Below, piece after piece: positions 34,833-44,768 of a DNA stretch of 64,000 bases. Numbering within the stretch: position 1 is the stretch's first letter; each line of letters opens with the position of its first letter. The notes under the pieces are model-generated. The model had not been told where the DNA came from. It searched no databases and was given only the letters and a program-made list of their open reading frames with translations. Position numbers and translations under genes: made by a program. The stretch is from positions 1 to 64,000 of the forward strand of contig NZ_JAQIYM010000005.1 of the NCBI RefSeq assembly GCF_028823535.1, read 5' to 3'. This DNA is from Pseudomonas serbica. Its GTDB lineage: Bacteria; Pseudomonadota; Gammaproteobacteria; Pseudomonadales; Pseudomonadaceae.

Positions 34833-35060
34833 ATGAACAACGCAAAACTGTTCGTCATTGAATACACTCTTCATGGCGTCCCCAAGTCGTTCATCATCCG
34901 TCTGGACAAAATGGACAACGCGGAGGCATGGCATTGGGCAAGCTGCGACGCGGGGGTCGGACGTATCCCTCGCTTCGGCCGCGAAAAAGTGCAGAAGACC
35001 AGCAAACCGATGGCGGAAAAATTCGGCGTGGAAAACGTCAAGTGGCGGCCGGCCGGTTAG
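34833..35060 (+). CDS. DUF6555-type small cytoplasmic protein
   Basis: 75 residues, basic, no signal or membrane segment. The sequence KLFVIEYTLHGVPKSFIIRLD and later EAWHWASCDAGVGRIP look like a Pseudomonas-restricted small family that I associate with DUF6555. Function is unknown. The ribosome site is GGGAGGAACA upstream of the ATG. The next small gene begins 32 bases further on and may be co-transcribed. Confidence 0.75.
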   Translation: MNNAKLFVIEYTLHGVPKSFIIRLDKMDNAEAWHWASCDAGVGRIPRFGREKVQKTSKPMAEKFGVENVKWRPAG

Positions 35061-35092
35061 CCCGGCATCGATCAGGATTGGGGGAGCAGCAA

Positions 35093-35365
35093 ATGACACT
35101 CGTCAGCAGCCCTGCACATCTGGACTACGGTCTGGATACGTTGTTCGGGCGCATCACCAAAAGCACCGAATGCCGGGTCGGCCTGGAACAGGTCGAAGAC
35201 GATCCGATGCGCTTCGCGATACGCATTCCAGCGCCATTGCCGGAAGACCTGGAGCAGGCCAAGACAGTGGTGGTGAGGGTCGAAGGGCGACGCCTGGCCG
35301 GCACCGTGCGCCATTGCGAACGGCTGGACGACGACAGCCTTAAACTGGAAGTGGAGCCTGACTAG
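35093..35365 (+). CDS. Small hypothetical protein
   Basis: 90 residues, acidic, probably cytoplasmic. The start ATG at 35093 has GGGGAG about 7 bases upstream; the longer frame from 34928 overlaps the previous gene and lacks support. The C-terminal part (KTVVVRVEGRRLAGTVRHCERLDDDSLKLEVEPD) has the alternating strand pattern of a small beta barrel, reminiscent of PilZ folds but without their motifs. Function unknown. Confidence 0.6.
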   Translation: MTLVSSPAHLDYGLDTLFGRITKSTECRVGLEQVEDDPMRFAIRIPAPLPEDLEQAKTVVVRVEGRRLAGTVRHCERLDDDSLKLEVEPD

Positions 35366-35390
35366 GCTCCACGCTCCGGTGCTGCAAGTG

Positions 35391-35552
35391 TCAGTGGGCG
35401 CACTTGCAGCCTTGATGGGCGCACTCTTCGCCGTGCTCGTGGTGCTTGGCACAGGCTTCACAGCAGTAATGCTTGCCGTGACGCACGATCGGATGTTCAC
35501 CGAGCTTGCAGTTGCATTTCGGACAGTCACAGGTGCTTTTGTCATCGGTCAT
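35391..35552 (-). CDS. Bacterial metallothionein
   Basis: 53 residues with nine cysteines and seven histidines. The pattern CDCPKCNCKLGEHPIV-HG-HYCCEACAKHH is the bacterial metallothionein fold (SmtA/PmtA family), which chelates zinc, cadmium or copper through CxCxxCxC and HYCC motifs. The C-terminal ECAHQGCKCAH is shorter than in P. aeruginosa PmtA, which has a long tail. The ATG at 35552 fits the family start. Confidence 0.88.
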   Translation of the reverse strand: MTDDKSTCDCPKCNCKLGEHPIVRHGKHYCCEACAKHHEHGEECAHQGCKCAH

Positions 35553-35643
35553 GGCGCTGACTCCTTTGGCAGTGGTCGTCGGCGGGCTGGATGAGCAGCC
35601 CGTTGTACCAGTGTAGGAGTTGAGGACGCGTCCATTTGACCGT

Positions 35644-36102
35644 TCAACCCGTGACCCGACTGCTGCTGCGATACATGAACACCAGGGCCAATCCCAGCAG
35701 CACCATCGCCAACACCCGGCTGCCCGACAACTCGATTGGCGGATTGCCCAGCCAGCCAAAGTTATCGATCAGCATGCCCATCCCCAGTTGCCCGACGATG
35801 ACCGCCACGGTCGCCACCGCCGTGCCCACCCGCGGTACCGCACCGACCATGACCATCATGTAGACCACGCCAAACAGCGCCCCGCTGAGTTGCCACTTCG
35901 GCACGTCCACCAAGCTCACCGCATGGGCCGGTTCAAAAAACACGATCAGCAACCCCGTCAGCACCGTGCCCACCACGAAGGTCAGCAAACTGCTGCGCAA
36001 CACACCGACCGTTTCTCCCAGGCGCCCGTTGATCGCCGCCTGCACACTCAGGATCGCCCCGGCCGCCACGACCACCGCCAACAAAATAATCAGACTCATC
36101 AT
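35644..36102 (-). CDS. YdcZ/DUF606 half-transporter, second of a pair
   Basis: 152 residues, about five transmembrane helices, related to the drug/metabolite transporter superfamily. The family core reads QAAINGRLGETVG near the N-terminus. The ATG at 36102 shares a base with the stop of the upstream partner (TGATG). Pairs of such short homologues usually act together, possibly as antiparallel heterodimers, as in paired SMR transporters. The substrate is unknown. Confidence 0.82.
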   Translation of the reverse strand: MMSLIILLAVVVAAGAILSVQAAINGRLGETVGVLRSSLLTFVVGTVLTGLLIVFFEPAHAVSLVDVPKWQLSGALFGVVYMMVMVGAVPRVGTAVATVAVIVGQLGMGMLIDNFGWLGNPPIELSGSRVLAMVLLGLALVFMYRSSSRVTG

Positions 36103-36596
36103 CAACCCCGTGCTATCAGGACAAGTGCCGCGACAATCAGCAGCAAAGCCAGCCAGCGCTCAGCGTTGACCTTCTTGCGGGTGGTGCCAAACCAGCCGAA
36201 ATGGTCGATCAGCACACTTTTTCCGACCTGCCCGGACAGAATGGCAATCATGGTCATCGCAATACCGATGTGCGGAGTTGCCAGCGTCAGCACCACCACG
36301 TAGACAGGCCCAAGAAAACCACCGATCAACTGCCAGCGCGGTAATTCGCCCAGGGCCGGGCCCTGTTGCGGGCCGCTGAGCAGCAACAGGAAAAACAGAA
36401 TCGCCGAGCCGACGCCAAAAATGCTCAAGGTCGCCCACAGGTGACCGACCTCAACGCCCAACGGCCCCAGCAAACCGGCCTCCACGGACAGTCCCATGCC
36501 TGCCAGGACTACCAGGGGCAGCAGCAACAGCCGCAGCCCCGGCCGGCTGCCCGGTGCCGCTGCAGCACCGTCATTGTCGAGTGAGGAAACGCGCAC
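36102..36596 (-). CDS. YdcZ/DUF606 half-transporter, first of a pair
   Basis: 164 residues, about five helices. The motif PLGVEVGHLWATLS corresponds to the partner's NGRLGE region, and the late segment MIAILSGQVGKSVLIDHFGWFG parallels VIVGQLGMGMLIDNFGWLG in the downstream gene. The start is a GTG at 36596 with GGAG 7 bases upstream. A LysR-type gene diverges from it and is its likely regulator. Confidence 0.82.
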   Translation of the reverse strand: MRVSSLDNDGAAAAPGSRPGLRLLLLPLVVLAGMGLSVEAGLLGPLGVEVGHLWATLSIFGVGSAILFFLLLLSGPQQGPALGELPRWQLIGGFLGPVYVVVLTLATPHIGIAMTMIAILSGQVGKSVLIDHFGWFGTTRKKVNAERWLALLLIVAALVLIARG

Positions 36597-36707
36597 GATA
36601 AAACTCCATTCGAGAAAACATGGCGCGCATTATCGATTGGCATGGCTGTGCGATAAATGGGAGCATCCAGACAACACTTTTGCGTAAATCGCACAGCAGG
36701 ATTCAAC

Positions 36708-37640
36708 ATGCAAGGCCTCAACGAACTGGGATTCAAGGCACTTCGGCTGTTTGTCGCGGTGCTCGATCACGGCAGCTTTTCCGAAGTCGCCCGCCGCGAG
36801 GGCCTGGCGCCCTCTTCGATTTCCCGCCAGATCCAGTTGATGGAACAGGCCCTGGGCCAACAGTTGCTATACCGCCACACGCGCGCCGTCACGCCCACCG
36901 AGGCCGGACGACTGCTGGGTGAACACGCGCGATTGGTGCTGGTGCAACTGGAGGAAGCCGAACAGGCGCTGCAGGAACAGCAAAGCGAGCCCAGCGGACT
37001 GGTGCGGATCAACGCGCCAGTGGTGTTCGGCCAGCGGCACCTGTCCCCATGGCTGGGACAGTTGTGCGCGCGCTATCCAAAACTGCAGCTGGACATCCAA
37101 CAGACCGACAGCTACGTCTCTCCCTTGCAGGAAGGCGCCGACCTGCTGTTTCGCATTGGCCCAATGCATGACTCCAGCATGCAGGGGCGGATCCTCGCGC
37201 CCCAGCGCTTTCAGGTCGCGGCGAGCCCGGCGTACCTGCAACGCCACGGCACACCACAACATCCCGACGATCTCGCCGCGCATCAGTGCCTGGCCTACAA
37301 AGGGGTGGCGGGCCTGCAGCGCTGGTTTTTCCGCAAAGGCCAGCTGCCATGGACACCCTGGTCGGTGAAAGGGCCGATCACCGGCAACCACGCCGACAGC
37401 CTGACCCAGGCCGCCGAGCAGGGCCTGGGACTGGTGATGTTTCCGTCGTGGTTGATCGGCGAAGCGGTGCGCAACGGCACGCTGGTCCCGGTGCTGGGCG
37501 ACTATCAGGTGTCCAACAGCCTCGAGCCGCAACAGATCGCCGTGCTCTGGCCGGGCAGTCGGCGCCTGTCGGTGAAGGTCAGGACGGTGATCGACTTTTT
37601 TGTCGAATGTTTTGGCGAAGTCCCCTATTGGGACCTGTAG
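36708..37640 (+). CDS. LysR-family transcriptional regulator
   Basis: 310 residues. An N-terminal winged helix-turn-helix (ALRLFVAVLDHGSFSEVARREGLAPSSISRQIQLME) is followed by a periplasmic-binding-like effector domain, as in the CrgA/DmlR group. It is divergent from the two YdcZ-type transporter genes with a 110-bp shared region, the classic arrangement of LysR regulators and their targets. The effector is unknown. The ATG at 36708 is chosen because it gives the usual 13-residue lead before the helix-turn-helix. Confidence 0.9.
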   Translation: MQGLNELGFKALRLFVAVLDHGSFSEVARREGLAPSSISRQIQLMEQALGQQLLYRHTRAVTPTEAGRLLGEHARLVLVQLEEAEQALQEQQSEPSGLVRINAPVVFGQRHLSPWLGQLCARYPKLQLDIQQTDSYVSPLQEGADLLFRIGPMHDSSMQGRILAPQRFQVAASPAYLQRHGTPQHPDDLAAHQCLAYKGVAGLQRWFFRKGQLPWTPWSVKGPITGNHADSLTQAAEQGLGLVMFPSWLIGEAVRNGTLVPVLGDYQVSNSLEPQQIAVLWPGSRRLSVKVRTVIDFFVECFGEVPYWDL

Positions 37641-37662
37641 GAGCCGGCTTGCTGGCGATGCG
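37635..37662. repeat. REP element
   Basis: TGTAGGAGCCGGCTTGCTGGCGA overlaps the stop of the LysR gene and lies between convergent genes. Confidence 0.75.
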
Positions 37663-37701
37663 ACGGTGGCCGTTACGCCGCCATCGCTAAGGTCTGTGAA
37701 G

Positions 37702-39018
37702 TCAGAGCACCATCGCCGCTATCCAGCCAAACACCAGCAACGGCAGGTTGTAGTGCAGGAAGGTCGGGACCACGGTGTCCCAGATGTGGTGATGCTGACC
37801 GTCGATGTTCAGGCCAGAGGTCGGCCCCAGGGTTGAATCCGAAGCCGGCGAACCGGCGTCGCCCAATGCACCCGCGGTACCGACGATGCTGACGATGGCG
37901 ATCGGACTGAAACCCAGCTGCACGCACAGGGGTACGAAAATCACCGCCAGGATCGGCACGGTGGAAAACGACGAACCGATACCCATGGTCACCAACAGCC
38001 CGACCAGCAACATCAACAAGGCGCCAACGGCTTTGCTGTGGCCGATCCACGCGGCGGAGGCTTCGACCAGCGTCTGCACTTGGCCGGTGGCCTTGATCAC
38101 TTCGCCAAAGCCGGACGCGGCGATCATGATGAAACCGATCATTGCCATCATCTTCATGCCTTCGGTGAACAGGTCATCGGTGTCCCGCCACTTGACGATG
38201 CCCGACACCGAAAAAATCAGGAAACCTACCAACGCGCCGATGATCATCGAATCCAGCAGCAGCTGAATGATGAACGCCGCGGCAATGGCCACGCCGGCAA
38301 CCAGCAGGCTCAGCGGGTTGTACTGCACCGCGACCTGCTCGACCTGTTCAATCTTCGCCAGGTCGTAGACGCGCTTCTTGCGGTAACTGACAAACGCGAT
38401 CAACAGGCCGACTGCCATGCCCAGTGCCGGGATACCCATGGCGTGAGTCACGTTGATGCCGCTGATATCGACGCCGCTGCGGGCGACGTTGGCCAGCAGG
38501 ATTTCATTCAGGAAGATGTTGCCGAAGCCCACCGGCAGGAACATGTATGGGGTGATCAGGCCGAAGGTCATGACGCAGGCGATCAGCCGGCGATCGAGCT
38601 GCAGCTTGGTCAACACATACAGAAGCGGCGGCACCAGCAACGGAATGAACGCGATATGGATCGGCAGGATGTTCTGGGACGCGATGGCCACGACCCACAA
38701 CAGGCCGATCAGCAACCATTTGACCTGGCCACCGCCATTGGCATGCTGGCGATCGACCATCGCCAGGGCCTTGTCGGCCAAGGCATGGGCCAGGCCGGAC
38801 TTGGCAATCGCCACCGCAAACGCGCCAAGCAACGCATAGGACAACGCCACCGTCGCCCCACCGCCCAGGCCGCTGTTGAACGCCTTGAGGGTCGCGTCGA
38901 TGCCAAGGCCACCGGTCAGGCCACCCACCAGCGCCCCTACGATCAGCGCGATCACCACATGCACGCGGGACAGGCTGAGTATCAGCATGATGCCGACCGC
39001 GGCAATTACTGCATTCAT
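37702..39018 (-). CDS. Na+/H+ antiporter family (YuiF-like) permease
   Basis: 438 residues, ten to twelve hydrophobic helices. The sequence [18 protein letters not shown] in the first half and [25 protein letters not shown] plus [18 protein letters not shown] in the second fit the YuiF-type antiporter/histidine-transport family in the ion transporter superfamily. Whether it moves sodium and protons or an amino acid cannot be decided from the sequence. The ATG at 39018 has GAGGTAAC in front. It is divergent from the chemoreceptor gene. Confidence 0.8.
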   Translation of the reverse strand: MNAVIAAVGIMLILSLSRVHVVIALIVGALVGGLTGGLGIDATLKAFNSGLGGGATVALSYALLGAFAVAIAKSGLAHALADKALAMVDRQHANGGGQVKWLLIGLLWVVAIASQNILPIHIAFIPLLVPPLLYVLTKLQLDRRLIACVMTFGLITPYMFLPVGFGNIFLNEILLANVARSGVDISGINVTHAMGIPALGMAVGLLIAFVSYRKKRVYDLAKIEQVEQVAVQYNPLSLLVAGVAIAAAFIIQLLLDSMIIGALVGFLIFSVSGIVKWRDTDDLFTEGMKMMAMIGFIMIAASGFGEVIKATGQVQTLVEASAAWIGHSKAVGALLMLLVGLLVTMGIGSSFSTVPILAVIFVPLCVQLGFSPIAIVSIVGTAGALGDAGSPASDSTLGPTSGLNIDGQHHHIWDTVVPTFLHYNLPLLVFGWIAAMVL

Positions 39019-39242
39019 TGTCGTTACCTCTGGGCAAGCGAAAAGAGTCCGGCCGGCAGTCTGCGGGAGCCGCCAACGGATAAAGAAATGGGTTTTATTA
39101 GAGGGCGCGCACTTTGCCGGACGGCTGCCGCCTTGTCAAAGCCAACACCCCCGGTTCGATATTTTTTGGGCGGCATAAAGAAAGCCCGATCACGGCCGTT
39201 ACAGAGCAAAGTCGCAGATATTTATCGAATAAGGACGCCTCC

Positions 39243-41390
39243 ATGTCGCTCAGACAACTTTCCATTCAATGGAAAATCACCCTGTTGGCCGGGTTGTGCC
39301 TGGCGGCCATCGTGACCCTGCTGGTGGGTCTTTCGCTGTATCGCATGGAGCACAGCTCCGCGCTGGTGAAAACCTCGAGCATGGAGATGCTGACCGAAGC
39401 GGCCCAGGCGCGAATCGAGTCGCAGGCTGAAAACCAGGCGCTGATGATTCGCCAGCAGTTCATGGACGCCTATCAATATGGCCACGGTTTTTCGCGCCAG
39501 GTGTTGTTTCTGCGCGAGCAGGCGGAAAAACGCTTCCTCGATGCCTTCGACCTGCGCGAAGACCTGACCCGCCAGGTGAAATCGGCCCTGCAAGCCAACC
39601 CCGACCTGCTCGGCCTGTCCCTGGTGTTCGAGCCCAATGCACTGGACGGCAAGGACGAACTGTTCAGCGGCCAGGCCGAACTTGGGAGCAACGACAAGGG
39701 CCGTTTCGCCCTCTATTGGTCGCAGCCGACCCCGGGCAAGGTGACCTCCATGGCGCTGCCCGAAAGTGACATGGCCGACACCAGCACCGGCCCCAGCGGC
39801 GAACCGGCCAACGCCTGGTTCACCTGCCCGCGCGCACGCCTCACGCCCTGCGTGATCGAACCCTACTTCTATGTGATCGACGGCCAGAACGTGCTGATGA
39901 CCAGCATCGTTTTCCCGTTGATGGTCAACGGCAAGGTCATCGCTTCGCTGTCGGTGGACATCAATCTCAACAGCCTGCAGGCGATCAGCCAGGGCGCGAG
40001 CAAAAAACTGTATGACGGCCAGACCAACGTCAGTATCGTCAGCCCGGCCGGCCTGCTCGCCGGTTACAGCCTGGACGCCAGCAAACTCAGCCAGCGCCTG
40101 GAAGCCGTGGACACCGATACCGGCGCCGAGCTGATGCGCATGCTCGCCGCCAGCAGCAAGACTTCCAGCCTGCACAGCCATCAGCAATTGAAAGTGCTGG
40201 CGCCGTTCCAGCCGATCCCCGGCGGCAAAGCCTGGGGCGTGTTACTCGACGTGCCGGAACAAGTCCTGGTCGGCCCGGCCGAGGCCCTGAAGAAACAACT
40301 GGATGACAGCAACACCACCGGCACCCTGACCGAACTCGGCCTGGGCATCCTTGCCGCGCTGCTTGGCTTGCTGCTGGTGTGGTTGATGGCGCGCAGCGTG
40401 ACCCGACCGATCCTCGGCGTGGCGCACATGCTCCAGGACATCGCCAGCGGCGAAGGTGACCTGACCCGCCGCCTGGCCTATGACAAACAGGATGAGCTGG
40501 GCCAACTGGCGGGCTGGTTCAACCGTTTCCTCGACAAGCTGCAACCGATCATCGCCGAGGTCAAACGCTCGGTGCAGGACGCCCGCGGCACGGCGGACCA
40601 GTCGTCCGCCATCGCCACCCAGACCAGCGCTGGCATGGAGCAACAATACCGCCAGGTGGACCAGGTCGCGACCGCCTCCCACGAAATGAGTGCCACCGCC
40701 CAGGACGTCGCCCGCAGCGCCGCCCAGGCGGCACAAGCGGCGCGCGATGCCGACCAGGCCACCCGCCAGGGCCTGACCGTGATCGACCGCACCACCACGA
40801 GCATCGACAACCTCGCCGCCGACATGAGCGCAGCGATGGTCCAGGTCGAAGGCCTGGCGGCCAACAGCGAGAAAATCGGCTCGGTACTGGAAGTGATCCG
40901 CGCCATTGCCGAACAGACCAACCTGCTGGCCCTCAATGCCGCCATCGAAGCTGCCCGTGCCGGTGAAGCCGGGCGCGGCTTCGCCGTGGTCGCCGATGAA
41001 GTGCGCAACCTGGCGCGCCGCACCCAGGAGTCGGTGGAAGAAACCCGCGTGGTCATCGAGCAACTGCAAAGCGGTACCCAGGACGTGGTCGGCTCGATGG
41101 GCAACAGCCACCGCCAGGCCCAGGACAGCGTCGAACAGGTGGGCCAGGCCGTGACGGCGCTGCAGCAGATCGGCGACGCGGTCACCGTGATCAGCGACAT
41201 GAACCTGCAGATCGCCAGCGCCGCCGAAGAGCAAAGCGCCGTGGCCGAGGAAATCAACCACAACGTGGCGACCATCCGCGACGTCACCGAGTCGCTGTCG
41301 GGGCAGGCCAATGAGTCGGCGCGGGTGAGCCAGTCACTAAACCGCTTGGCCAATCAACAGCAGAGCCTGATGGACCAGTTCCGCGTCTGA
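39243..41390 (+). CDS. Methyl-accepting chemotaxis protein with dCache-type sensor
   Basis: 715 residues. TM1 (about 12-34), a large periplasmic sensor (35-360, dCache layout, with [32 protein letters not shown] typical of the membrane-distal/proximal pair), TM2 (about 365-386), HAMP, then a cytoplasmic signalling domain with the hairpin tip [32 protein letters not shown]. The overall look is that of the amino-acid/polyamine receptors of Pseudomonas (PctA, McpU, TlpQ group); ligand assignment is inference. The ATG at 39243 gives a standard short cytoplasmic N-terminus. Confidence 0.9.
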   Translation: MSLRQLSIQWKITLLAGLCLAAIVTLLVGLSLYRMEHSSALVKTSSMEMLTEAAQARIESQAENQALMIRQQFMDAYQYGHGFSRQVLFLREQAEKRFLDAFDLREDLTRQVKSALQANPDLLGLSLVFEPNALDGKDELFSGQAELGSNDKGRFALYWSQPTPGKVTSMALPESDMADTSTGPSGEPANAWFTCPRARLTPCVIEPYFYVIDGQNVLMTSIVFPLMVNGKVIASLSVDINLNSLQAISQGASKKLYDGQTNVSIVSPAGLLAGYSLDASKLSQRLEAVDTDTGAELMRMLAASSKTSSLHSHQQLKVLAPFQPIPGGKAWGVLLDVPEQVLVGPAEALKKQLDDSNTTGTLTELGLGILAALLGLLLVWLMARSVTRPILGVAHMLQDIASGEGDLTRRLAYDKQDELGQLAGWFNRFLDKLQPIIAEVKRSVQDARGTADQSSAIATQTSAGMEQQYRQVDQVATASHEMSATAQDVARSAAQAAQAARDADQATRQGLTVIDRTTTSIDNLAADMSAAMVQVEGLAANSEKIGSVLEVIRAIAEQTNLLALNAAIEAARAGEAGRGFAVVADEVRNLARRTQESVEETRVVIEQLQSGTQDVVGSMGNSHRQAQDSVEQVGQAVTALQQIGDAVTVISDMNLQIASAAEEQSAVAEEINHNVATIRDVTESLSGQANESARVSQSLNRLANQQQSLMDQFRV

Positions 41391-41406
41391 TCAACACACC
41401 GATCAA

Positions 41407-41501
41407 CTGTGGGAGCGGGCTTGCTCGCGAAGGCGTCGTGTCAGTCGATAGCTATGTTGACTGACACGACGCCTTCGCGAGCAAACCCGCTCCCACAAAT
41501 G
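41407..41501. repeat. REPIN (inverted REP pair)
   Basis: TGTGGGAGCGGGCTTGCTCGCGA at the left and its inverse at the right enclose arms GGCGTCGTGTCAGTC/GACTGACACGACGCC, so the whole 95 bases can form one long hairpin. The right REP has one change (CAAACCCGC). Confidence 0.92.
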
Positions 41502-41706
41502 TATTTGTCGTCCATGAGATTGCAGCGATGGTCAGTTCCCCGGAACCTGCGCGGCGTTTCGGCATCCTATCTAGCGATACCGCGCCCCTCCATTCAAACA
41601 GCCGTTTTGCGGTTGTTGCCACTGGGGCCATCGATACACCTACATGCCCTTGAGTGGCTGTCAGCGCTCGGGTAATGTCATCAGACCCATAGGACAGAGC
41701 ACGCCC

Positions 41707-42633
41707 ATGACTTCCAAGCTGGAACAACTCAAACAGATGACCACCGTGGTTGCCGACACCGGCGACTTCGAAGCAATCGCTCGCGTCAAGCCCGTGGACG
41801 CCACCACCAACCCTTCCCTACTGCTCAAGGCAGCGGCCATTCCTGCTTATGCCGAACTGCTCAACGCTTGCGTCGCCGACTGCAAGGGCGATGTGGGCCT
41901 GGCCAGCGACCGCTTTGGCGTCGCGGTCGGACAGGAAATCCTCAAGGTGATTCCAGGCCGCATTTCCACCGAAGTGGATGCACGCCTGTCGTTCGACACT
42001 GACGCCGTATTGAAGCGCGCGCACCGTCTGATCGAGCTGTACGAAAAGGCCGGCATCGGCCGCGACCGGGTGCTGATCAAGATCGCCTCCACCTGGGAAG
42101 GCATCCGCGCTGCCGAGATCCTGGAAAAGGAAGGCATCCAGACCAACCTGACCCTGCTGTTCTCGTTCGCCCAGGCAGCTGCCTGCGCCGACGCCGGGGT
42201 GTTCCTGATTTCGCCGTTCGTGGGCCGCATCTACGACTGGTACAAGAAAGCCAACGGTAACGACTACGTCGGCGCGGACGATCCGGGCGTGCAGTCGGTG
42301 ACCCGCATCTACAACTACTACAAGGCCAATGACTACAAGACCGTGGTCATGGGCGCAAGCTTCCGCAACCTCGGCCAGATCGAGCAATTGGCGGGTTGCG
42401 ACCGCCTGACCATCAGCCCGGACCTGATCGACAAGCTGGCGGCGGACACCGGCAAGCTGGAACGTAAACTGGCCCCGGGCAGCGCCGGTGAAGCGCGCCT
42501 GAACCTCAATGAAGCGCAGTTCCGCTGGCTGTCCAACGAGGACGCCATGGCCACCGAGAAACTGGCCGAGGGCATCCGCCAGTTCGCCCGGGACCAGGAG
42601 AAGCTGGAGGCGCTGTTGCAGGCCAAGCTGTAA
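41707..42633 (+). CDS. tal: Transaldolase
   Basis: 308 residues, TalB type. It transfers dihydroxyacetone between sugar phosphates in the pentose phosphate pathway, cytoplasmic. Catalytic Lys lies in [12 protein letters not shown], with Asp in [12 protein letters not shown]. Length and sequence ([19 protein letters not shown]) are typical. The ATG at 41707 gives the usual [19 protein letters not shown] start. It is convergent with rssC. A terminator follows at 42652. Confidence 0.97.
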   Translation: MTSKLEQLKQMTTVVADTGDFEAIARVKPVDATTNPSLLLKAAAIPAYAELLNACVADCKGDVGLASDRFGVAVGQEILKVIPGRISTEVDARLSFDTDAVLKRAHRLIELYEKAGIGRDRVLIKIASTWEGIRAAEILEKEGIQTNLTLLFSFAQAAACADAGVFLISPFVGRIYDWYKKANGNDYVGADDPGVQSVTRIYNYYKANDYKTVVMGASFRNLGQIEQLAGCDRLTISPDLIDKLAADTGKLERKLAPGSAGEARLNLNEAQFRWLSNEDAMATEKLAEGIRQFARDQEKLEALLQAKL

Positions 42634-42651
42634 TCCGGATCGGTGAAATGC

Positions 42652-42687
42652 AAAAAGGGCGAACCTTGTTGGGTTCGCCCTTTTTTA
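42652..42687. terminator. Bidirectional terminator after tal
   Basis: AAAAAGGGCGAACC-TTGTTG-GGTTCGCCCTTTTTT: a perfect eight-to-nine-pair stem flanked by A and T runs, between convergent tal and rssC. Confidence 0.95.
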
Positions 42688-42718
42688 TGCAGTCTGTGCT
42701 CAGTCTCGCATAACCCAT

Positions 42719-42746
42719 TGTAGGAGCTGGCTTGCCAGCGAAGGCG
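42719..42746. repeat. REP element
   Basis: TAGGAGCTGGCTTGCCAGCGAAGGC, the CTGGC-arm variant, just beyond the rssC stop. Confidence 0.75.
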
Positions 42747-42775
42747 TCAGCAGGGTCGCCGCTGCGCCTGAGAAA

Positions 42776-43258
42776 TCAATGCCGCTCCAGCGCATTCACC
42801 AGGTCATGAAAGGCTTCACGATTGGAGTCGTTCAAGCCCATGAGGATCTTGTGCGCTTCCAGCACCTTGATCCGCACCACCTCTTCCGACTGATCCTGAT
42901 CAGGCAGGTCGTCCAGGCATTCCGGGCATGGCACCGGCTGGTCGACGATGTTGAACACCTGCTCGAACCCCATCGACTGCAACAGACGGGTGATGTCTTC
43001 GTGGGTGGTGACAACGGTGGGCAGCAGCCCGACCTTCTGCCGCGACAGGATCGACAGTTTGGCCAGCAGGCCCAGGGTCGTGCTGTCGATGCTGCGGGTT
43101 TCGGTCAGGTCGATCACGATCGCGTTGAAATTCAACGCGGTGAAGATCCGATCAATAGTCGCATCCAACGCCGAACACAGGGTCAGGCGAACTTCACCGA
43201 CGAATTTCAGGACAAAGGTGCCGTCCTGCTCGGCGAACTGGATTCTACCGGTACTCAT
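42776..43258 (-). CDS. rssC: STAS-domain anti-sigma-factor antagonist
   Basis: 160 residues. A STAS domain fills residues 1-105, with the phosphorylatable serine region in DLTETRSIDSTTLGLLAKL, followed by a zinc-ribbon-like CPEC and a short helical tail. The ATG at 43258 shares a base with the rssB stop (TGATG); the TTG at 43261 is not needed. In P. aeruginosa the same pair rssB-rssC forms a partner-switching module affecting RpoS and biofilm traits. The gene name rests on that synteny. Confidence 0.85.
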   Translation of the reverse strand: MSTGRIQFAEQDGTFVLKFVGEVRLTLCSALDATIDRIFTALNFNAIVIDLTETRSIDSTTLGLLAKLSILSRQKVGLLPTVVTTHEDITRLLQSMGFEQVFNIVDQPVPCPECLDDLPDQDQSEEVVRIKVLEAHKILMGLNDSNREAFHDLVNALERH

Positions 43259-44439
43259 CAAAGATTCCTGCTCAACACCAACAGGGCGATATCATCCGGC
43301 ATCTCCCCTAGCGTGGCCAATCCAAAAACCTGCCGCAGGCCATCCAGGCTGCCGCCCGCCGCCTTGACCCGTTCGGGCAACGCAGCTTCTTTTTCTTTGA
43401 GTGTGGGTTCTGGCAAAAGATCCAGAATGCCATCAGACATCAGCGTCAGGCTGAACGTCGGCGGCAATTCCAGCACGTGATCTTCATAGGTGGCTTCATT
43501 GAAGAGGCCTACCGGCAGACCACGCCCTTCCAGGTAACGAACACTGTCGGGTGTGTACAACACTGGCAACGGCAGATGACCACCGATGCTATAGGTCAAC
43601 AAACCTGTCTCCTCGTCGATGACTCCACCGACCATTGTGACGTGTTTACCCAGCTTACAACTGATCAGGCCCCGGTTGATATGCCCAAGGACTTCTGACG
43701 GCTTGAATTCCGGCAAGGTGCCGTTGCGCTTGGACTCGAACAACAGGCGCGTGGTCATGAATTTCAACAGCACGGTGACGAAGGCTGAAGAGGCGCCATG
43801 ACCGGAAACATCCGCCAGGTAGAACGCCACCCGACGCTCGTCGACCCGGAAATAGTCGACAAAATCACCCGACAGATACAGCGACGGAATGATCTGGTGG
43901 GCAAACTTGAAGTCGTCGATAGCCCAGGGACTGACCGGCAGCATGTTCATCTGCACCTGGCGACCGGCGTTCTGGTCTTCCTGGAGCAGGTTCAGGCTGG
44001 CGGCGAGCTCGCGGTTGGCCTTCTCCAGCTTCTCGCGGTAGCGCTGGTTTTCCATCAGCAGGCGCGCGCGATCCAGGGCCCGACGCACCGAGTGCTCGAG
44101 CACGGCCAGATCTTCGAGAGGCTTGATCAGGTAGTCCGCCGCACCCAGGCGCAAGGCCTCGACCGCGTCGTTCATGACGCCGGCACCCGACACCACGATC
44201 ACCGGCGTTTGCGGCGACAGTTCGGTGACCTGGCGGATGAGTTCGAGCCCGCCCATCTGTGGCATGCGCAGATCGCAGATGACCAAGTCGGGCTTGTCTT
44301 GCTCGAATACCTGAAGACCCTGCTGGCCATTGCTGGCCTGCAAGACGCTGAAACCACTGTCTTCCAAATAGGCCGCGAGGCTCGCGCGCACTACTTCGTC
44401 ATCATCGATTATCAGCAGCGTGGCACTGGTTTTTGGCAT
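43258..44439 (-). CDS. rssB: Response regulator with PP2C-type phosphatase output
   Basis: 393 residues. A receiver domain (1-120; acidic IDDDE, phosphoacceptor Asp56 in VICDLRMP, and Lys in DYLIKPLED), a coiled linker (about 125-165) and a PPM/RsbU-like phosphatase domain with SGDFVDYFRVDE and LADVSGHG metal-binding aspartates and MSDGILDLLP. It likely dephosphorylates the coupled STAS protein. Unlike E. coli RssB, whose output is a degenerate phosphatase, the metal ligands look present here. Confidence 0.92.
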   Translation of the reverse strand: MPKTSATLLIIDDDEVVRASLAAYLEDSGFSVLQASNGQQGLQVFEQDKPDLVICDLRMPQMGGLELIRQVTELSPQTPVIVVSGAGVMNDAVEALRLGAADYLIKPLEDLAVLEHSVRRALDRARLLMENQRYREKLEKANRELAASLNLLQEDQNAGRQVQMNMLPVSPWAIDDFKFAHQIIPSLYLSGDFVDYFRVDERRVAFYLADVSGHGASSAFVTVLLKFMTTRLLFESKRNGTLPEFKPSEVLGHINRGLISCKLGKHVTMVGGVIDEETGLLTYSIGGHLPLPVLYTPDSVRYLEGRGLPVGLFNEATYEDHVLELPPTFSLTLMSDGILDLLPEPTLKEKEAALPERVKAAGGSLDGLRQVFGLATLGEMPDDIALLVLSRNL

Positions 44440-44768
44440 GTGGGCAAACGGCGCCAGAATTAGGTTGGCGTAGCGGCTCGGATTTTGGCCCGGCTCTGAC
44501 TACTGGATTCGCTTTCTAGCCTCTCTGCTGCACTGTTTTCGAGCAATTGCCCGATCCACACGTACACCAGAGGTGCCCTTCTAAGGCGCAGACGGTACTC
44601 CCATCCGCGAGGCGTTTCAAGCTCACACCGATGGTCGCTTGACGCCGACAGTTTTCAAATCACCGGGAGTTATAAGAACCTGCAAAACCGAAACCCAATG
44701 TTAGGTCGCGCACAGCGATAAAAACGAACAAGGCGGCTCGATGGCCGCCTTGTCTTTACCGCTCGAAA
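44440..44768. other. Intergenic region between mlaA and rssB
   Basis: It contains the mlaA terminator (44717-44752) and presumably the rssB promoter near 44450-44520. Nothing else is recognised in the central 200 bases. Confidence 0.5.
44717..44752 (-). terminator. Terminator after mlaA
   Basis: On the minus strand, AAGGCGGC-CATCGA-GCCGCCTT is followed by GTTCGTTTTTATC. Confidence 0.88.

Noticed and set aside
34928..35092. N-terminal extension of the 90-residue hypothetical protein
   Set aside because: It overlaps the DUF6555-type gene almost fully and is Arg/Gly-rich shadow sequence. A good ribosome site precedes the ATG at 35093.
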